Source: Gluconacetobacter diazotrophicus PA1 5
GTDB taxonomy: Bacteria; Pseudomonadota; Alphaproteobacteria; Acetobacterales; Acetobacteraceae
NCBI RefSeq assembly: GCF_000021325.1
Contig: NC_011365.1
Span: 1,881,001 to 1,945,000, forward strand
Direction: 5' to 3'
Length of the DNA: 64,000 nt
The notes below the pieces were generated by a model. It was not told the origin of the DNA and made no database searches. It was given only the letters and a program-made list of their open reading frames with translations. The first letter of the stretch is position 1. Every line of letters starts with the position of its first letter. The translations under genes were made by a program, and so were the position numbers. Shown here piece after piece: positions 46,766 through 56,042 of this stretch.

Positions 46766-47040
46766 ATCATAGAAGGAAAATATATTGATTTTCCGCGATC
46801 ATCGCCATGATGGTTAACGAATATCAACAAAACCCCTGTAATTTCCGTCCGCAACACCGCCACAAAAATAAATACAAATATAAATAATAAAATTATTCAT
46901 GAAAAAGAATCTGCATTTCGTGCCCCCTTGACGAGGCAAGCATCTCTTCCAATCTTGCTTTCGCCGGACGCCATCGGGTCCGGCATAGGCTCTGTGAGCC
47001 AGACAACTGGAGTCCATGTTGCTTTAATCGGAGGATGTGG
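46766..47040. other. AT-rich non-coding spacer
   Basis: About 275 bp without a gene. It has an A/T-rich core near 46860-46910 and a GCCGGAC/GTCCGGC hairpin near 46963-46984; it probably carries the promoter of the small-gene cluster beginning at 47041. Confidence 0.4.
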
Positions 47041-47139
47041 ATGTCGACACTGAAAGGACTTTATTCCCGCTATCGCCGCTCCCTGCGCACAGCCGCCCGG
47101 AGATGGCGCAACCGACTGGAGGGAGGCGTATCATGGTAA
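47041..47139 (+). CDS. Very small basic protein (32 aa)
   Basis: ATG at 47041 follows GGAGG. The product begins MSTLKGLYSRYRRSLRTAAR and ends RLEGGVSW. It overlaps the start of the next gene (ATG at 47133), which suggests a coupled leader peptide or a small Arg-rich protein. The function is unknown. Confidence 0.45.
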   Translation: MSTLKGLYSRYRRSLRTAARRWRNRLEGGVSW

Positions 47140-47402
47140 CGCGCCCCCTTTTCGGAGACGATCCGCTCGCTCCGCGTGTCCTCTCCGTGCTCCGCCGCCT
47201 CGGTCATGACGGACGTGGCGTGACGCTGACGTCTCTGGTGGCCCATACCGGTATACCGGGGATCAGACTTCGCTCCACGCTGGAACGCCTGGTCCAGGCG
47301 GGCGCGGTCGCCCCTGCCGGGTGTGATCCCCTGGCTTCTGATCTCGCGTTCCGTCTCTCCGTGCGGGCGAGAGCCGCACCGCCAGTTCCGGTCGCGGCGT
47401 AA
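47133..47402 (+). CDS. Small winged-helix-like protein
   Basis: This 89-residue protein starts MVTRPLFGDDPLAPRVLSVL and continues GVTLTSLVAHTGIPGIRLRS and TLERLVQAGAV, a MarR/winged-helix-like pattern without a C-terminal domain. GGAGG precedes the ATG. It may regulate the adjacent cluster; no specific family is recognised. Confidence 0.5.
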   Translation: MVTRPLFGDDPLAPRVLSVLRRLGHDGRGVTLTSLVAHTGIPGIRLRSTLERLVQAGAVAPAGCDPLASDLAFRLSVRARAAPPVPVAA

Positions 47403-47491
47403 GGCACTGACAGCGCCGGGTAGATCAGAAACGCCTTCTCCGAGCGGAAACGCCGTCTTTTCTGGAACGACCGCAGGAATGAGAGGGTGGA

Positions 47492-47517
47492 GCGGGGCCT
47501 TCCATCGGAGGCCCCGC
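47492..47517. terminator. 9-bp stem hairpin
   Basis: GCGGGGCCT pairs with AGGCCCCGC around an 8-nt loop, 90 bp after the winged-helix gene and before the STN-domain gene. There is no T-run, so its role as terminator is uncertain. Confidence 0.4.
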
Positions 47518-47556
47518 GTCTCTGAAGGTGAGGTCGAAAGCAGAGAGAACAGGGAG

Positions 47557-48111
47557 ATGTCGAGTTTTATCCATTTTCTCAACCTGAAGGCGCTTCAGGA
47601 CTATTGGAATAACCATTCCCCCGTGCCCCGTTCACGGGGGACAATGCGGCCAGTTTGGTCGCATTCCGCGGGAAAGACGGAGCGAGCGGAACAGACGGCC
47701 AAGCAACCTCGGCGCCTTCGGCATAGGGAGAGACCACACGTCGCTGTCGGTCTCGTCCTCATGCTGCTGGTCGGAATGGCCTCGCCGGCATCGGCTCATG
47801 CGCCGCATGATGTGCTGTCGTGCGAGACAGAAAAGCAGCCGGTAAACATCCCATCCATGCCACTGGCCCGCGCCATCGAGATATTAGGCCGCCAGTCAGG
47901 GTGCCCGATCCTTGTCGACCCGATCCTTATGGACGGCCGGACCTCCGCAGCCGTCAAGGGCGCCTATATACCTCAGGCCGCCCTCCTGCATCTGTTCGGG
48001 TCCGTGCATGTCGACGTCACCGCCACTGTTTCGGGCTTGAGCGTCAGCCCTCTGGATGCGACGGCTCTGACATCGGGCGACACGCGCGCCGGCCTGAGGA
48101 CTGCATCATGA
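47557..48111 (+). CDS. STN (secretin/TonB N-terminal) domain protein
   Basis: The protein has a long N-terminus, then a hydrophobic signal-like segment (VAVGLVLMLLVGMASPASAHA). A single STN domain follows: VNIPSMPLARAIEILGRQSG, CPILVDPILMDGRTSAAVKG, LLHLFGSVHVDVTATVSG. STN domains occur in secretins, TonB receptors and FecR-type signalling, but here it stands alone in about 185 residues. The start is uncertain (47557 or 47644). Confidence 0.6.
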   Translation: MSSFIHFLNLKALQDYWNNHSPVPRSRGTMRPVWSHSAGKTERAEQTAKQPRRLRHRERPHVAVGLVLMLLVGMASPASAHAPHDVLSCETEKQPVNIPSMPLARAIEILGRQSGCPILVDPILMDGRTSAAVKGAYIPQAALLHLFGSVHVDVTATVSGLSVSPLDATALTSGDTRAGLRTAS

Positions 48112-48484
48112 CTCTTCACACGGACAGGCCGAACAGAATTATGTCGCTTCCGAGCGTTCAGATCGGTACAGAGCTGGCGGTCCTGCTGGCCGACTATCTC
48201 GACGACCAGGAAAAAACCAGGGATATGACGGCCTCATGCGTCGGGCGGCCGACCACCGGATTTACGATCGGGTTTCTCGCTGGAGAACCGCGTCAGACCC
48301 GGAAGCGACGACCGTCGCCGTGGTCCGAAAATTCCTGCCTGTCGCCGACCGCACGCACATGGCCAAGGCCTTGGGCTGGTCGTTGGGAGACCACGAAAAC
48401 CAGCTGACATCGGCCTTGCCAAAGGCCGTGCGAGATCATGCCAAAATATTGTCCTGTCGTCTGCCACGCTGGCACCGGCTCTGA
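48108..48484 (+). pseudogene. Unknown gene with probable frameshift
   Basis: ATG at 48108 overlaps the STN gene stop. The frame MTLHTDRPNRIMSLPSVQIG continues normally to EKTRDMTAS. After about 48236 the sensible reading is in another frame: MRRAADHRIYDRVSRW, FLPVADRTHMAKALGW, to a stop at 48484. A one-base loss near 48236 would explain it. Alternatively these are two short genes. I do not recognise a family. Confidence 0.4.
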
Positions 48485-48604
48485 CCCGGATGTGCGCCGG
48501 AAGGGCCACGAGCCCTTCCGGAGACTGATTCAATCCGCATGGGGGTTCGCATCCACATCCGAAGGATCAAGCGGTTCGACCAGTCCTTCCTTGTCCGGAT
48601 CAAT
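48485..48604. other. Short interval before the IS5-group element
   Basis: On the minus strand it reads NPPIDPDKEGLVEPLDPSDV and DANPHAD before a stop, the likely tail of a gene whose body was replaced by the neighbouring IS. Nothing else is seen. Confidence 0.3.
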
Positions 48605-49896
48605 TGGAGGGTTCGAAAAACCCTCTGGTTCTGGTCCTATCTGTGTGATTCCATCTGTCCTGCGTTGATTGAGGATGATGGAAGATGAAGCAGCCGGGAT
48701 TTTTTGACGTTGAAGAGCGGCTTGCCCGGTTAAGCGGGCTTGGCGATCAGCTCGAAGCATTTTCCCGGACTGTAGATTTTGAAGCGTTCCGTCCTGATCT
48801 GGAGAAGGCTCTGGCCTATTCAGATGGAAGCAAAGGCGGGCGACCGCCATTTGATCCGTTGCTAATGTTCAAGATCCTGGTCATCCAGACGCTCAACAAT
48901 TTGTCTGATGAGCGCACGGAGTATCTGATCAACGACCGCCTGTCCTTCATGCGCTTCCTTGAGCTGGGGCTTTCAGATCGAGTTCCGGATGCCAAAACAA
49001 TCTGGCTGTTCCGTGAACGCCTGACCCAGGCGGGAGCGATCGAGGGTCTGTTCAATCGCTTTGATACAATGCTGCGGCACGCAGGCTATCTGCCGATGTC
49101 GGGCCAGATCCTGGATGCCACACTGGTGGCTGCTCCAAAGCAGCGCAATACCAACGCCGAGAAAGCCGACCTCCGGGCAGGCCGTATTCCCGAAAACTGG
49201 CAGTACAAGCCGTCAAAGCTGTCGCACAAGGATCGTCATGCGCGCTGGACACTGAAGTTTACGAAGGCGAAGCGTCAGGATGACGGAACAACCCCCACAA
49301 CGGATCTCGCTATCCCGTTCTTTGGCTATAAATCGCATGTTTCCATCGATCGGAAATACCGGTTCATCCGGAAATGGAAAACAACGCATGCCGCCGCCAA
49401 TGATGGCGCGCGATTGAGAGAGGGGCTGCTGGATAAAACCAATACGGCCTCAAACGTCTGGGCTGACACAGCCTATCGCTCAAAAGCCAACGAAGACTTC
49501 ATGGAAAAGCAGGTCTTTGTCTCAAAGGTTCACAGGAAGAAGCCGCATCTCAAACCCATGCCCCGCCATATCCAGCGGTCCAATGCAGGAAAGTCCGTGA
49601 TCCGGTCCCGTGTCGAGCATGTCTTTGCCGATCAGAAGTCGCAGACGGGACTGTTCATCCGAACTGTCGGTATCACCCGGTCCACCATGAGGATCGGGCT
49701 GGCCAATATCGTCTACAATATGCGCCGCTTTCTCTTCCTGCAGAAGATCAGCGCGAGCGCGTAGTCATCCAGAGGGGTACAGCCCCGATCTGCTCAAAAC
49801 GCAGAGCAGAGAGCATCGCAAAAACCGTCAATCAAATCGACAAAACCCAGAAATCACGGGACACGTACATCAATCAACGGTTCTTCGATCCCTCCA
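48605..49896 (+). mobile_element. IS5-family element (IS5 group), single copy
   Basis: This is a 1292-bp element with ends TGGAGGGTTCGAAAAACC and, inverted, TGGAGGGATCGAAGAACC. No target duplication is visible: its right side abuts a broken IS1031-like element and its left side unrelated DNA, so a rearrangement occurred at this junction. Confidence 0.8.
48685..49764 (+). CDS. IS5-group transposase
   Basis: This 359-residue DDE transposase starts MKQPGFFDVEERLARLSGLG. Catalytic segments are ILDATLVAAPKQRN, VWADTAYRSKANE and IRSRVEHVFADQK. It has the DUF772-type N-terminal region (SKGGRPPFDPLLMFKILV). Confidence 0.9.
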   Translation: MKQPGFFDVEERLARLSGLGDQLEAFSRTVDFEAFRPDLEKALAYSDGSKGGRPPFDPLLMFKILVIQTLNNLSDERTEYLINDRLSFMRFLELGLSDRVPDAKTIWLFRERLTQAGAIEGLFNRFDTMLRHAGYLPMSGQILDATLVAAPKQRNTNAEKADLRAGRIPENWQYKPSKLSHKDRHARWTLKFTKAKRQDDGTTPTTDLAIPFFGYKSHVSIDRKYRFIRKWKTTHAAANDGARLREGLLDKTNTASNVWADTAYRSKANEDFMEKQVFVSKVHRKKPHLKPMPRHIQRSNAGKSVIRSRVEHVFADQKSQTGLFIRTVGITRSTMRIGLANIVYNMRRFLFLQKISASA

Positions 49897-50008
49897 TGTC
49901 CATGCGGTTGAGGAAGCAATGGATTGTTCCCAGTCTTTGGCGAGCCGCCTGCACCGTCCCAGCCATGCGAATGTCCGTTCAACCACCCAGCGGCGCGGCA
50001 GGATCTGA

Positions 50009-50891
50009 GAGCCTGTTTGGAAAGTCGCTGAAGTGTGATTCAAGCTCTGGATGTGGACGCCAGAGCAGAGAGGCCGCATGGCCAGGATTACCCGCAAGAC
50101 GAAGCGTTATCCGTCTGATATGACGGAGGAGGAATGGGCGCGCATCGCGCCACTGATGCCCGAGCCGGGACGCACGGGGCGTCCGCGCGAGATCGAATTC
50201 CGCGAGGTGATCAACGCGGTTCGTTACCTGGTTCGATCCGGCTGCGACTGGCGAATGCTGCCGATCCATTTCGGGCATTGGCGTACGGTCTATGGTTGGT
50301 TCAGGGAATTGGCCCGGCGGTTCCTGTTCCAGACCATTCATGATGTGGAACTGATGCTTGACCGGGAGCGCTCGGGCCGTGAAGCCAGCCCTTCGGCCGG
50401 AGTGATCGACAGCCAGAGCATCAAGGCGCCGCACGCGAAAACAAGAGGTTACGACGCTGGAAAGAAGATTGTCGGGCGCAAGCGGCATATCGCCGTGGAT
50501 ACGGACGGACGCCTGCTGATGGTCAACCTGACGCCGGCGGACATCTCCGACAGCGCCGGAGCGCAGATGATCCTGGACGCGATCCGCAAGCGCTGGCCGT
50601 GGGTCAAGCATCTATTCGCGGACGGTGCCTATGACCGGCTCCAGTTGATGGACAAGGCTGCCTACCTGGACTTCGTCGTCGAGGTGATCCGTCGCAGGGA
50701 CGGAGCGAAAGGCTTTGAAGTTCTCCCCCGGCGCTGGGTCGTGGAGCGAACCTTCGGATGGATGACCCGATGGCGACGCCTCGTGCGCGATTACGAGCGT
50801 CGCATCGATGTCTCACAGGCCATGATCTTCGTCGCCATGGGCGCCAATCTCACCCGAAGAAACGCTCATCCATGACTTTCCAAACAGGCTC
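50009..50891 (+). mobile_element. IS5-family element (second type), copy 1
   Basis: This 883-bp element has perfect 18-bp ends GAGCCTGTTTGGAAAGTC, flanked by TGA on both sides (50006-50008 and 50892-50894). It is inserted in the IS1031-like transposase. Confidence 0.92.
50078..50875 (+). CDS. IS5-family transposase (copy 1)
   Basis: This 265-residue protein starts [20 protein letters not shown]. Catalytic segments are [26 protein letters not shown] and [16 protein letters not shown]. It differs from copy 2 at one residue (GCDWRMLP here, GCGWRMLP in copy 2). Confidence 0.9.
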   Translation: MARITRKTKRYPSDMTEEEWARIAPLMPEPGRTGRPREIEFREVINAVRYLVRSGCDWRMLPIHFGHWRTVYGWFRELARRFLFQTIHDVELMLDRERSGREASPSAGVIDSQSIKAPHAKTRGYDAGKKIVGRKRHIAVDTDGRLLMVNLTPADISDSAGAQMILDAIRKRWPWVKHLFADGAYDRLQLMDKAAYLDFVVEVIRRRDGAKGFEVLPRRWVVERTFGWMTRWRRLVRDYERRIDVSQAMIFVAMGANLTRRNAHP

Positions 50892-51122
50892 TGAAAGCCC
50901 TTCGCCGTATCGGACCGCCTGATGATTTCAAGGGTCCATTTTCCCATGGAGGCGAGCGCGGATCGCAATTTGTCGCCAGCATAGCCGCCATCAGCGAAGA
51001 TGTGGCGCAGCCAGGGAAAGCGCCTGCGTATCGCTGCCAGGACATCAACAGCCCCATCACGGTCCTGGATGTCGGCGGCATGAACGAGGAGAAAGATCAG
51101 GAAGCCGCAGGTATCCGTCACA

Positions 51123-52351
51123 TGTAGAAGTCTCGACTAAATCTGACGGATGGTGTCTGCTGAAGCTCAACCAGGGCTGCGGCGGGGGCGGAGTGGCCGG
51201 GCGACGCAGCCCCCGCCGCAGCCATCGGAGGATATCCTCATGACCCGTGACCAGAAGATCATCCGCGCCAAAGTTGGCCTGCTGGAACTATCGAAGCAAC
51301 TGGGCAACGTCTCCCAGGCCTGCAAGATGATGGGGTATTCGCGCGACAGCTTCTACCGCTTCAAGGAGCTCTACGACAAAGGCGGCGAAATCGCGCTCCA
51401 GGAACTCTCCCGCCGCAAACCCTTGCTGAAAAACCGCGTCGAGCCGGCGGTTGAGGAAGCAGTGGTCGCGATCGCCATCGAACAACCGGCCTGGGGCCAG
51501 GCCCGCGTGGCCAACGAACTGCTCAAGCGCGGCGTCACCGTCTCTCCTTTCGGGGTGCGCAGCATCTGGCTGCGCCACGACCTCGCTACCATGAAGCTCC
51601 GCCTCAAGGCGCTCGAAGCCAAGATGGCCCAGGAACGGCTGATCCTCACCGAAAGCCAGCTTGCGGCCCTGGAGAAGGCCAAGGCCGACAAGGAGGCCTG
51701 GGGCGAGTTCGAGACCGAATGTCCCGGCTATTGCGGCGCCCAGGATACCTTCTATGTCGGCACCCTGAAGGGCGTCGGTCGCGTCTACCAGCAGACCTTC
51801 GTCGATACCTACAGCAAGGTCGGCTTCGCCAAGCTCTATGACCGCAAGACCCCGGTTACCGCTGCCGACCTGCTCAACGACCGCGTCATCCCCTTCTTCG
51901 AGCTGCACGATCTCCCGCTCCAGCGCGTGCTGACCGACCGGGGCACCGAATTCTGCGGCTCTCATGACCGCCATGAATACGAACTCTATCTGGCGGTGGA
52001 GAACATCGACCATACCCGCACCAAGGCGCGCAGCCCGCAGACCAACGGCATCGTCGAGCGCTTCCACAAGACCATGCTCGACGAGTTCTATCGTGTCACT
52101 TTTCGCCGCAAGATCTACGACAGCATCCACGAACTCCAGGCAGACCTCGACGAATGGATGGATGACTTCAACCGCAATCGCACCCACCAGGGACGATACT
52201 GCTTCGGCAAAACCCCGATGCAAACCTTCCTTGACGCAGCCCACCACGCCCGCGAAAAAGATATCGGGCGCCACGTCGAACACCACATGAACGCGTAGCA
52301 TCCACGCCGGCCACTTCAAGCCGTCCGTCAGATTAAGTGCAAACTTCTACA
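51123..52351 (+). mobile_element. IS481-family element, copy 2
   Basis: This 1229-bp element has the same ends as copy 1. It is flanked by CGTCACA (51116-51122 and 52352-52358), again 7 bp, and inserted in the IS1031-like transposase gene. Confidence 0.92.
51240..52298 (+). CDS. IS481-family transposase (copy 2)
   Basis: This 352-residue protein is identical to the one at 24118-25176, with the same GGAGGAT ribosome site. Confidence 0.9.
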   Translation: MTRDQKIIRAKVGLLELSKQLGNVSQACKMMGYSRDSFYRFKELYDKGGEIALQELSRRKPLLKNRVEPAVEEAVVAIAIEQPAWGQARVANELLKRGVTVSPFGVRSIWLRHDLATMKLRLKALEAKMAQERLILTESQLAALEKAKADKEAWGEFETECPGYCGAQDTFYVGTLKGVGRVYQQTFVDTYSKVGFAKLYDRKTPVTAADLLNDRVIPFFELHDLPLQRVLTDRGTEFCGSHDRHEYELYLAVENIDHTRTKARSPQTNGIVERFHKTMLDEFYRVTFRRKIYDSIHELQADLDEWMDDFNRNRTHQGRYCFGKTPMQTFLDAAHHAREKDIGRHVEHHMNA

Positions 52352-52949
52352 CGTCACAATATGGCGCTTGCGGCCCTTGACCTTCTTCCCCGCGTCATAG
52401 CCCGAAAGCCCGCCACTTTCCGTGGTTTTCACCGACTGGCTGTCAATCACGCCCGCGCTCGGAGAGGCTTCACGCCCCTCGATCTCGCGCAGGCTCATGA
52501 CCAGCACCGTATTCATGACTTCGAACACTCCGGCACCACGCCAGGCGTAAAAATAGCGCCTGACGGTCGAGACCGGCGGAAAGCATTTCGGCAGCAGGCG
52601 CCACGCACACCCGGCCGAGGCTATGTAGAGCATCGCGTTGACCACCTCGCGCATATCCGTAGTGCGGGGGCGACCGCCCCGTTTCGCCGGGGGTACAAAT
52701 GGCATGATCAAAGCCCACTCCCCGTCCGTCATATCCGATGGATATCGCAACCCTTCCCGGCTATGTTCACGTCGGGCAATACCAGTCCATGTCACCATTC
52801 ACTCCATCTCTTCGCAAAGACGGATGAATCACAACAGGCTGGTATTGTTCAAAAACTTTCGGATCGGGCTCTAAAAGAAAAACCAGCCCCAGGGCGTGGG
52901 AACTATAACGCAATTAATAGATCGGAAAACGGCTATGGAAGACCTCTCC

Positions 52950-53492
52950 ATGAAACGTTCCTGGCAGAGCAGGGACTGGTCCCGCTTCATCAAGCTGTTC
53001 AGGGGCCTGACATTCTACGAGCGTTTTGAACAGGCGATCATTCTGACCCTGATTGCGCTCATCATGCTGGTCACCGCCATCGCGACGATTCATCTGATCG
53101 GCGCGGTATGGCATCTGGTCGTCGATGTCGGAATCGATCCGATCAACCAGACGATCTTCCAGGCGATTTTTGGCGCAATCTTTACTGTTATCATCGCCCT
53201 TGAGTTCAAACACTCCCTGCTGGTCGTTCTTGCCCAGCATGAGAACGTCATCCGGGTGCGGACCATCGTCCTGATCGCCCTCCTGGCGATTGCCCGCAAA
53301 TTCATCCTGCTGGATCTGCATGACGTGACTGCCATGGAACTATTCGCTCTCTCGGCGGCTGTTCTGGCGCTGGGCGTCGTCTACTGGCTGGTCCGCGAGC
53401 AGGATGCGCGTGTCGCGCGCGATGCCAGGGAACAGGCGCATCTCGAAGATAATCCTGCGGCCCGCTGTGAGCCTGAACGGTCTTCATCCTGA
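52950..53492 (+). CDS. PsiE-family membrane protein
   Basis: This 180-residue protein has four predicted membrane segments (about residues 25-50, 70-90, 95-120, 130-150) and the family core YERFEQAIILTLIALIMLVT, ALEFKHSLLVVLAQ, VRTIVLIALLAIARKFILLD. PsiE proteins are induced by phosphate starvation in E. coli; the mechanism is unknown. I chose ATG 52950 because GGAAG is well placed; 52935 is an alternative. The IS1031-like element ends only 78 bp upstream and may have changed its promoter. Confidence 0.8.
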   Translation: MKRSWQSRDWSRFIKLFRGLTFYERFEQAIILTLIALIMLVTAIATIHLIGAVWHLVVDVGIDPINQTIFQAIFGAIFTVIIALEFKHSLLVVLAQHENVIRVRTIVLIALLAIARKFILLDLHDVTAMELFALSAAVLALGVVYWLVREQDARVARDAREQAHLEDNPAARCEPERSSS

Positions 53493-53501
53493 AGAATCGA
53501 G

Positions 53502-53530
53502 GTAAAGGCGGTCTATAACACCGCCTTTAC
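53502..53530 (+). terminator. Terminator hairpin after psiE-type gene
   Basis: GTAAAGGCGG and CCGCCTTTAC form a perfect 10-bp stem around a 9-nt loop, 10 bp after the stop at 53492. Confidence 0.65.
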
Positions 53531-53870
53531 TCAAATCCCCATTACGTCCCGTGCGATGAGGACGTCTTCTTCGCCGTCTGTGACCCTGACTGTGCCAGAT
53601 GATCTGTGTCGATGGGCCGGAACGGCGGAATGGGTTGTCCGGGATAATAGACCGGCCCCTTGTAGTTCTGATCCAACTGGCTTGCGTTCAAGCTGTCAAC
53701 CAGCATATCACCCGTACCGTCTTCGTAATGAGTGCGAGCCCCGGTTTTGGGGATTGTGGACGTTCCCTCAGTCGCCCTCGCATCGAACGATGTTGCAGCC
53801 GTCCGGACAATATCACCAGCATGTGAAGCGTCCCGGGTTTCGCGGAGGCTCCTATCTGTGAGAAGGAGCT

Positions 53871-54197
53871 ATGATGAACACGATGAGCCAGAGATTTTCG
53901 CCTGAGGTCCGTGAGCGTGCGGTCCGTATGGTTGGGGAGCATCGGGCCGATTACGGGTCGGAATGGGCTGCGATGACATCGATTGCTGCCAAGATCGGTT
54001 GCACGGCGGAGACCTTGCGCCGCTGGTGCCGCGATGAGGCCAGGCGGCGAGCGGGACCGGCGGGGCAAGCTGGTGACGAACGCGTTCGGCTCAAGGAACT
54101 TGAGCGCGAGGTCAAGGAGTTGCGCCGCGCCAACGAGATCCTGCGCAAGGCATCGGCGTATTTTGCGATGGCGGAGCTCGACCGCCGCGGGAAATGA
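53871..54197 (+). CDS. IS3-type OrfA
   Basis: This 108-residue protein starts [20 protein letters not shown] with an HTH ([20 protein letters not shown]) and a leucine-zipper helix ([20 protein letters not shown]). AAGGAG is close to the start; the second ATG at 53874 is better spaced. Its end overlaps OrfB by ATGA. Confidence 0.88.
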   Translation: MMNTMSQRFSPEVRERAVRMVGEHRADYGSEWAAMTSIAAKIGCTAETLRRWCRDEARRRAGPAGQAGDERVRLKELEREVKELRRANEILRKASAYFAMAELDRRGK

Positions 54198-55102
54198 TGA
54201 TGGCGTTCATCGACGCCCATCGCGAGGACTTGGGTATCGAGCCGATCTGCCGCGAACTGGCGATTGCCCCATCCTCCTATCACGAACATGCTGTCCGTCT
54301 GGCGGACCCCGCCAGGCGGCCTGCGCGTGCCCGGCGCGACGACGAACTGAAGGACGAGATCAAGCGGGTATATGACGCCAGTTCAAAGCTCTACGGGACG
54401 CGCAAAGTCTGGCATCAGATGCGCCGTGAAGGCATTGAGGTGGCCAAATGCACCGTGGAACGCCTGATGCGTGCCATGGGCCTAGCCGGCATTCGGCGAG
54501 GGAAGAGGACGGTCACGACCATCAGCAATCCCAAGGCTCCGTGCCCGCTGGACAAGGTGAACCGCGCATTCCGCGTGAGCCGGCCGAATGCCCTGTGGGT
54601 GGTCGATTTCACCTACGTCCACACATGGGCCGGCTTCGTCTATGTCGCCTTCGTGATCGACGCCTATGCCCGGCGCATCGTCGGCTGGAAGGTCAGCACG
54701 TCAGCCACCGCCGGCTTCGTGCTGGACGCCCTGGAGCAGGCGATCCATGCCCGCAGGCCCGGACCCGAGGATGGCTTGATCCACCATAGTGACAGGGGCG
54801 TCCAATACCTCGCCATGAATTACACCCAGCGCCTGGCCGAGGCCGATCTGGTACCCTCGGTCGGCAGCGTCGGGGACTCCTATGACAATGCCCTGGCCGA
54901 GGCCATCAACGGCCTCTACAAGGCCGAGGTCATCTGGCGGCAGCCTTCCTGGCCGACCGTATCGGCCGTGGAAATGGCAACATTGCGCTGGGTCGATTGG
55001 TTCAATAACCATCGCCTCTTTGGCCCCATCGGCTATATCCCACCCGCCGAGGCCGAAGCCAACTACTATGCAGCCCTCGAGATCATCGATATGGCTGCGT
55101 GA
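54194..55102 (+). CDS. IS3-type OrfB transposase
   Basis: This 302-residue DDE transposase has [28 protein letters not shown] and [16 protein letters not shown] as the catalytic segments. In many relatives a fused OrfAB is made by frameshifting; here the overlap ATGA also allows re-initiation. Confidence 0.88.
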   Translation: MMMAFIDAHREDLGIEPICRELAIAPSSYHEHAVRLADPARRPARARRDDELKDEIKRVYDASSKLYGTRKVWHQMRREGIEVAKCTVERLMRAMGLAGIRRGKRTVTTISNPKAPCPLDKVNRAFRVSRPNALWVVDFTYVHTWAGFVYVAFVIDAYARRIVGWKVSTSATAGFVLDALEQAIHARRPGPEDGLIHHSDRGVQYLAMNYTQRLAEADLVPSVGSVGDSYDNALAEAINGLYKAEVIWRQPSWPTVSAVEMATLRWVDWFNNHRLFGPIGYIPPAEAEANYYAALEIIDMAA

Positions 55103-55233
55103 CTCAAACCAAATGGCCTCCGGGAAACCCGGGACGCTTCAATGTGCGCCCGACTGGCTCAGTAGAGACAAGCCCAGAGCAGCGCACGACAGAGATATTT
55201 TCGTCCTCTTCACGCTCAGGACCTTTCGAGATT

Positions 55234-55263
55234 CTCCCCCGGCCGGATGAATGGCCGGGGGAG
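55234..55263. terminator. Strong hairpin between hsp20 and the split secreted gene
   Basis: CTCCCCCGGCC and GGCCGGGGGAG form an 11-bp perfect stem with an 8-nt loop, followed on the plus strand by AGTTTT. It lies 17 bp past the hsp20 stop, so it may terminate that transcript and also plus-strand reads from the IS3. Confidence 0.55.
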
Positions 55264-55279
55264 AGTTTTCGTCACGCCA

Positions 55280-55762
55280 TCAGGCTGCCTCTTTCCGAGC
55301 CTCGATCTGGGGCACGGCTTCCTCCGCACGTGTTGCAGAGGACGTAATCGCGATACGACGCGGCTTCATCGCTTCGGGTATCTCACGTTTCAGGGTAATG
55401 GACAGAAGTCCGTTCTCGAAGTGCGCATCGGTGACTTTCATATGCTCGGCCAGATCGAAGCGGCGTTCGAATTCTCTGCCCGCAATACCCCGATGGAGAT
55501 ATTCGGCGGCGCTTTGCGGCTCTTGCGCCTTTCGTCCCGTCACGACAAGAGTATTACGCTCCTGTGTGATCGTAAGGTCATTCTCGGCAAGTCCGGCAAC
55601 CGCCATGTCGATCCGGTAATCATCCTCACCGGTCTTGACGATATCGTAAGGCGGCCAGTTATCGACCGTCGGAATCCGGCTGGCGAGATCAAGGGCATTG
55701 AGCATTCTGTCAAAACCCACGCTCGAACGGAACAGGGGAGCAAAATCAACGGTGGCTCTCAT
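55280..55762 (-). CDS. Hsp20/alpha-crystallin small heat-shock protein
   Basis: This 160-residue protein starts MRATVDFAPLFRSSVGFDRM, as in IbpA-type proteins, with the alpha-crystallin domain at about residues 35-125 (YRIDMAVAGLAENDLTITQE, then HMKVTDAHFENGLLSITLKR, containing the conserved GLL and the C-terminal I-x-I-like IAITSS). AGGAGG is well spaced for ATG 55762, not for 55768. It is a holdase for unfolding proteins. No ROSE thermosensor was confirmed upstream. Confidence 0.9.
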   Translation of the reverse strand: MRATVDFAPLFRSSVGFDRMLNALDLASRIPTVDNWPPYDIVKTGEDDYRIDMAVAGLAENDLTITQERNTLVVTGRKAQEPQSAAEYLHRGIAGREFERRFDLAEHMKVTDAHFENGLLSITLKREIPEAMKPRRIAITSSATRAEEAVPQIEARKEAA

Positions 55763-56042
55763 AGCCATATCCTCCTTTGAGCAACATGGACACAAGATCA
55801 AAACTGATAGTTCTGTCTGCCGACCCCTTCGGCGGCCGGCAAATTCAATCTGGGAACTCCGTGCATGGTGTCAAGAGGCATCAAAAATGCAGAAAGGCTG
55901 GTTTGGGCGTCCTCTATCGTTCGCGTTTTCATTGCCTGCGCGTCTTCGCGAGTGAGACGGACCCATGCCCGTTTCACGGGCATCGTGCTATAAAGCATCA
56001 TCGCGTGTTCAGAGTGGACCAGGACAATGCCTGATAGCGTCA

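Larger units (their letters stand above)
49897..52798 (-). pseudogene. IS1031-like transposase, broken into three parts
   Basis: Part 1 (52798-52352) ends RKRHIVT. Part 2 (51122-50895) covers DTCGFLIFLLVHAADIQDRD to AKGFQ. Part 3 (50005 downward) starts [16 protein letters not shown] and stops at the rearrangement edge. Deleting the nested ISs with their duplications restores the frame of copy 1 at both joints. Confidence 0.85.
49897..52871 (-). mobile_element. IS1031-like element, copy 2, in three pieces
   Basis: The right end (to 52871) matches copy 1, flanked by TAA. It is interrupted by IS481 copy 2 and then by an IS5-type element, and its other terminus is lost where the IS5-group element abuts (49896). 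Without the nested elements it is about 860 bp of the original 930. Confidence 0.85.
53824..55141 (+). mobile_element. IS3-family element (IS3/IS51 group-like)
   Basis: This 1318-bp element has ends TGAAGCGTCCCGGGTTTC and inverse, flanked by ATG (53821-53823 and 55142-55144), the 3-bp duplication typical of IS3-group members. Confidence 0.9.
53542..55213 (-). pseudogene. Secreted hypothetical protein split by IS3-type element
   Basis: From GTG 55213 (AAGG upstream) the sequence reads a signal peptide (KRTKISLSCAALGLSLLS, then SGAHA). It is cut just after the signal by the IS3 at 53824-55141. Removing the IS and one ATG continues in frame GDIVRTAATSFDARATEG, THYEDGTGDMLVDSLNAS and YYPGQPIPPFRPIDTD, ending at a TAA 53542-53544. 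The restored protein has 116 residues; no family recognised. Confidence 0.7.
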
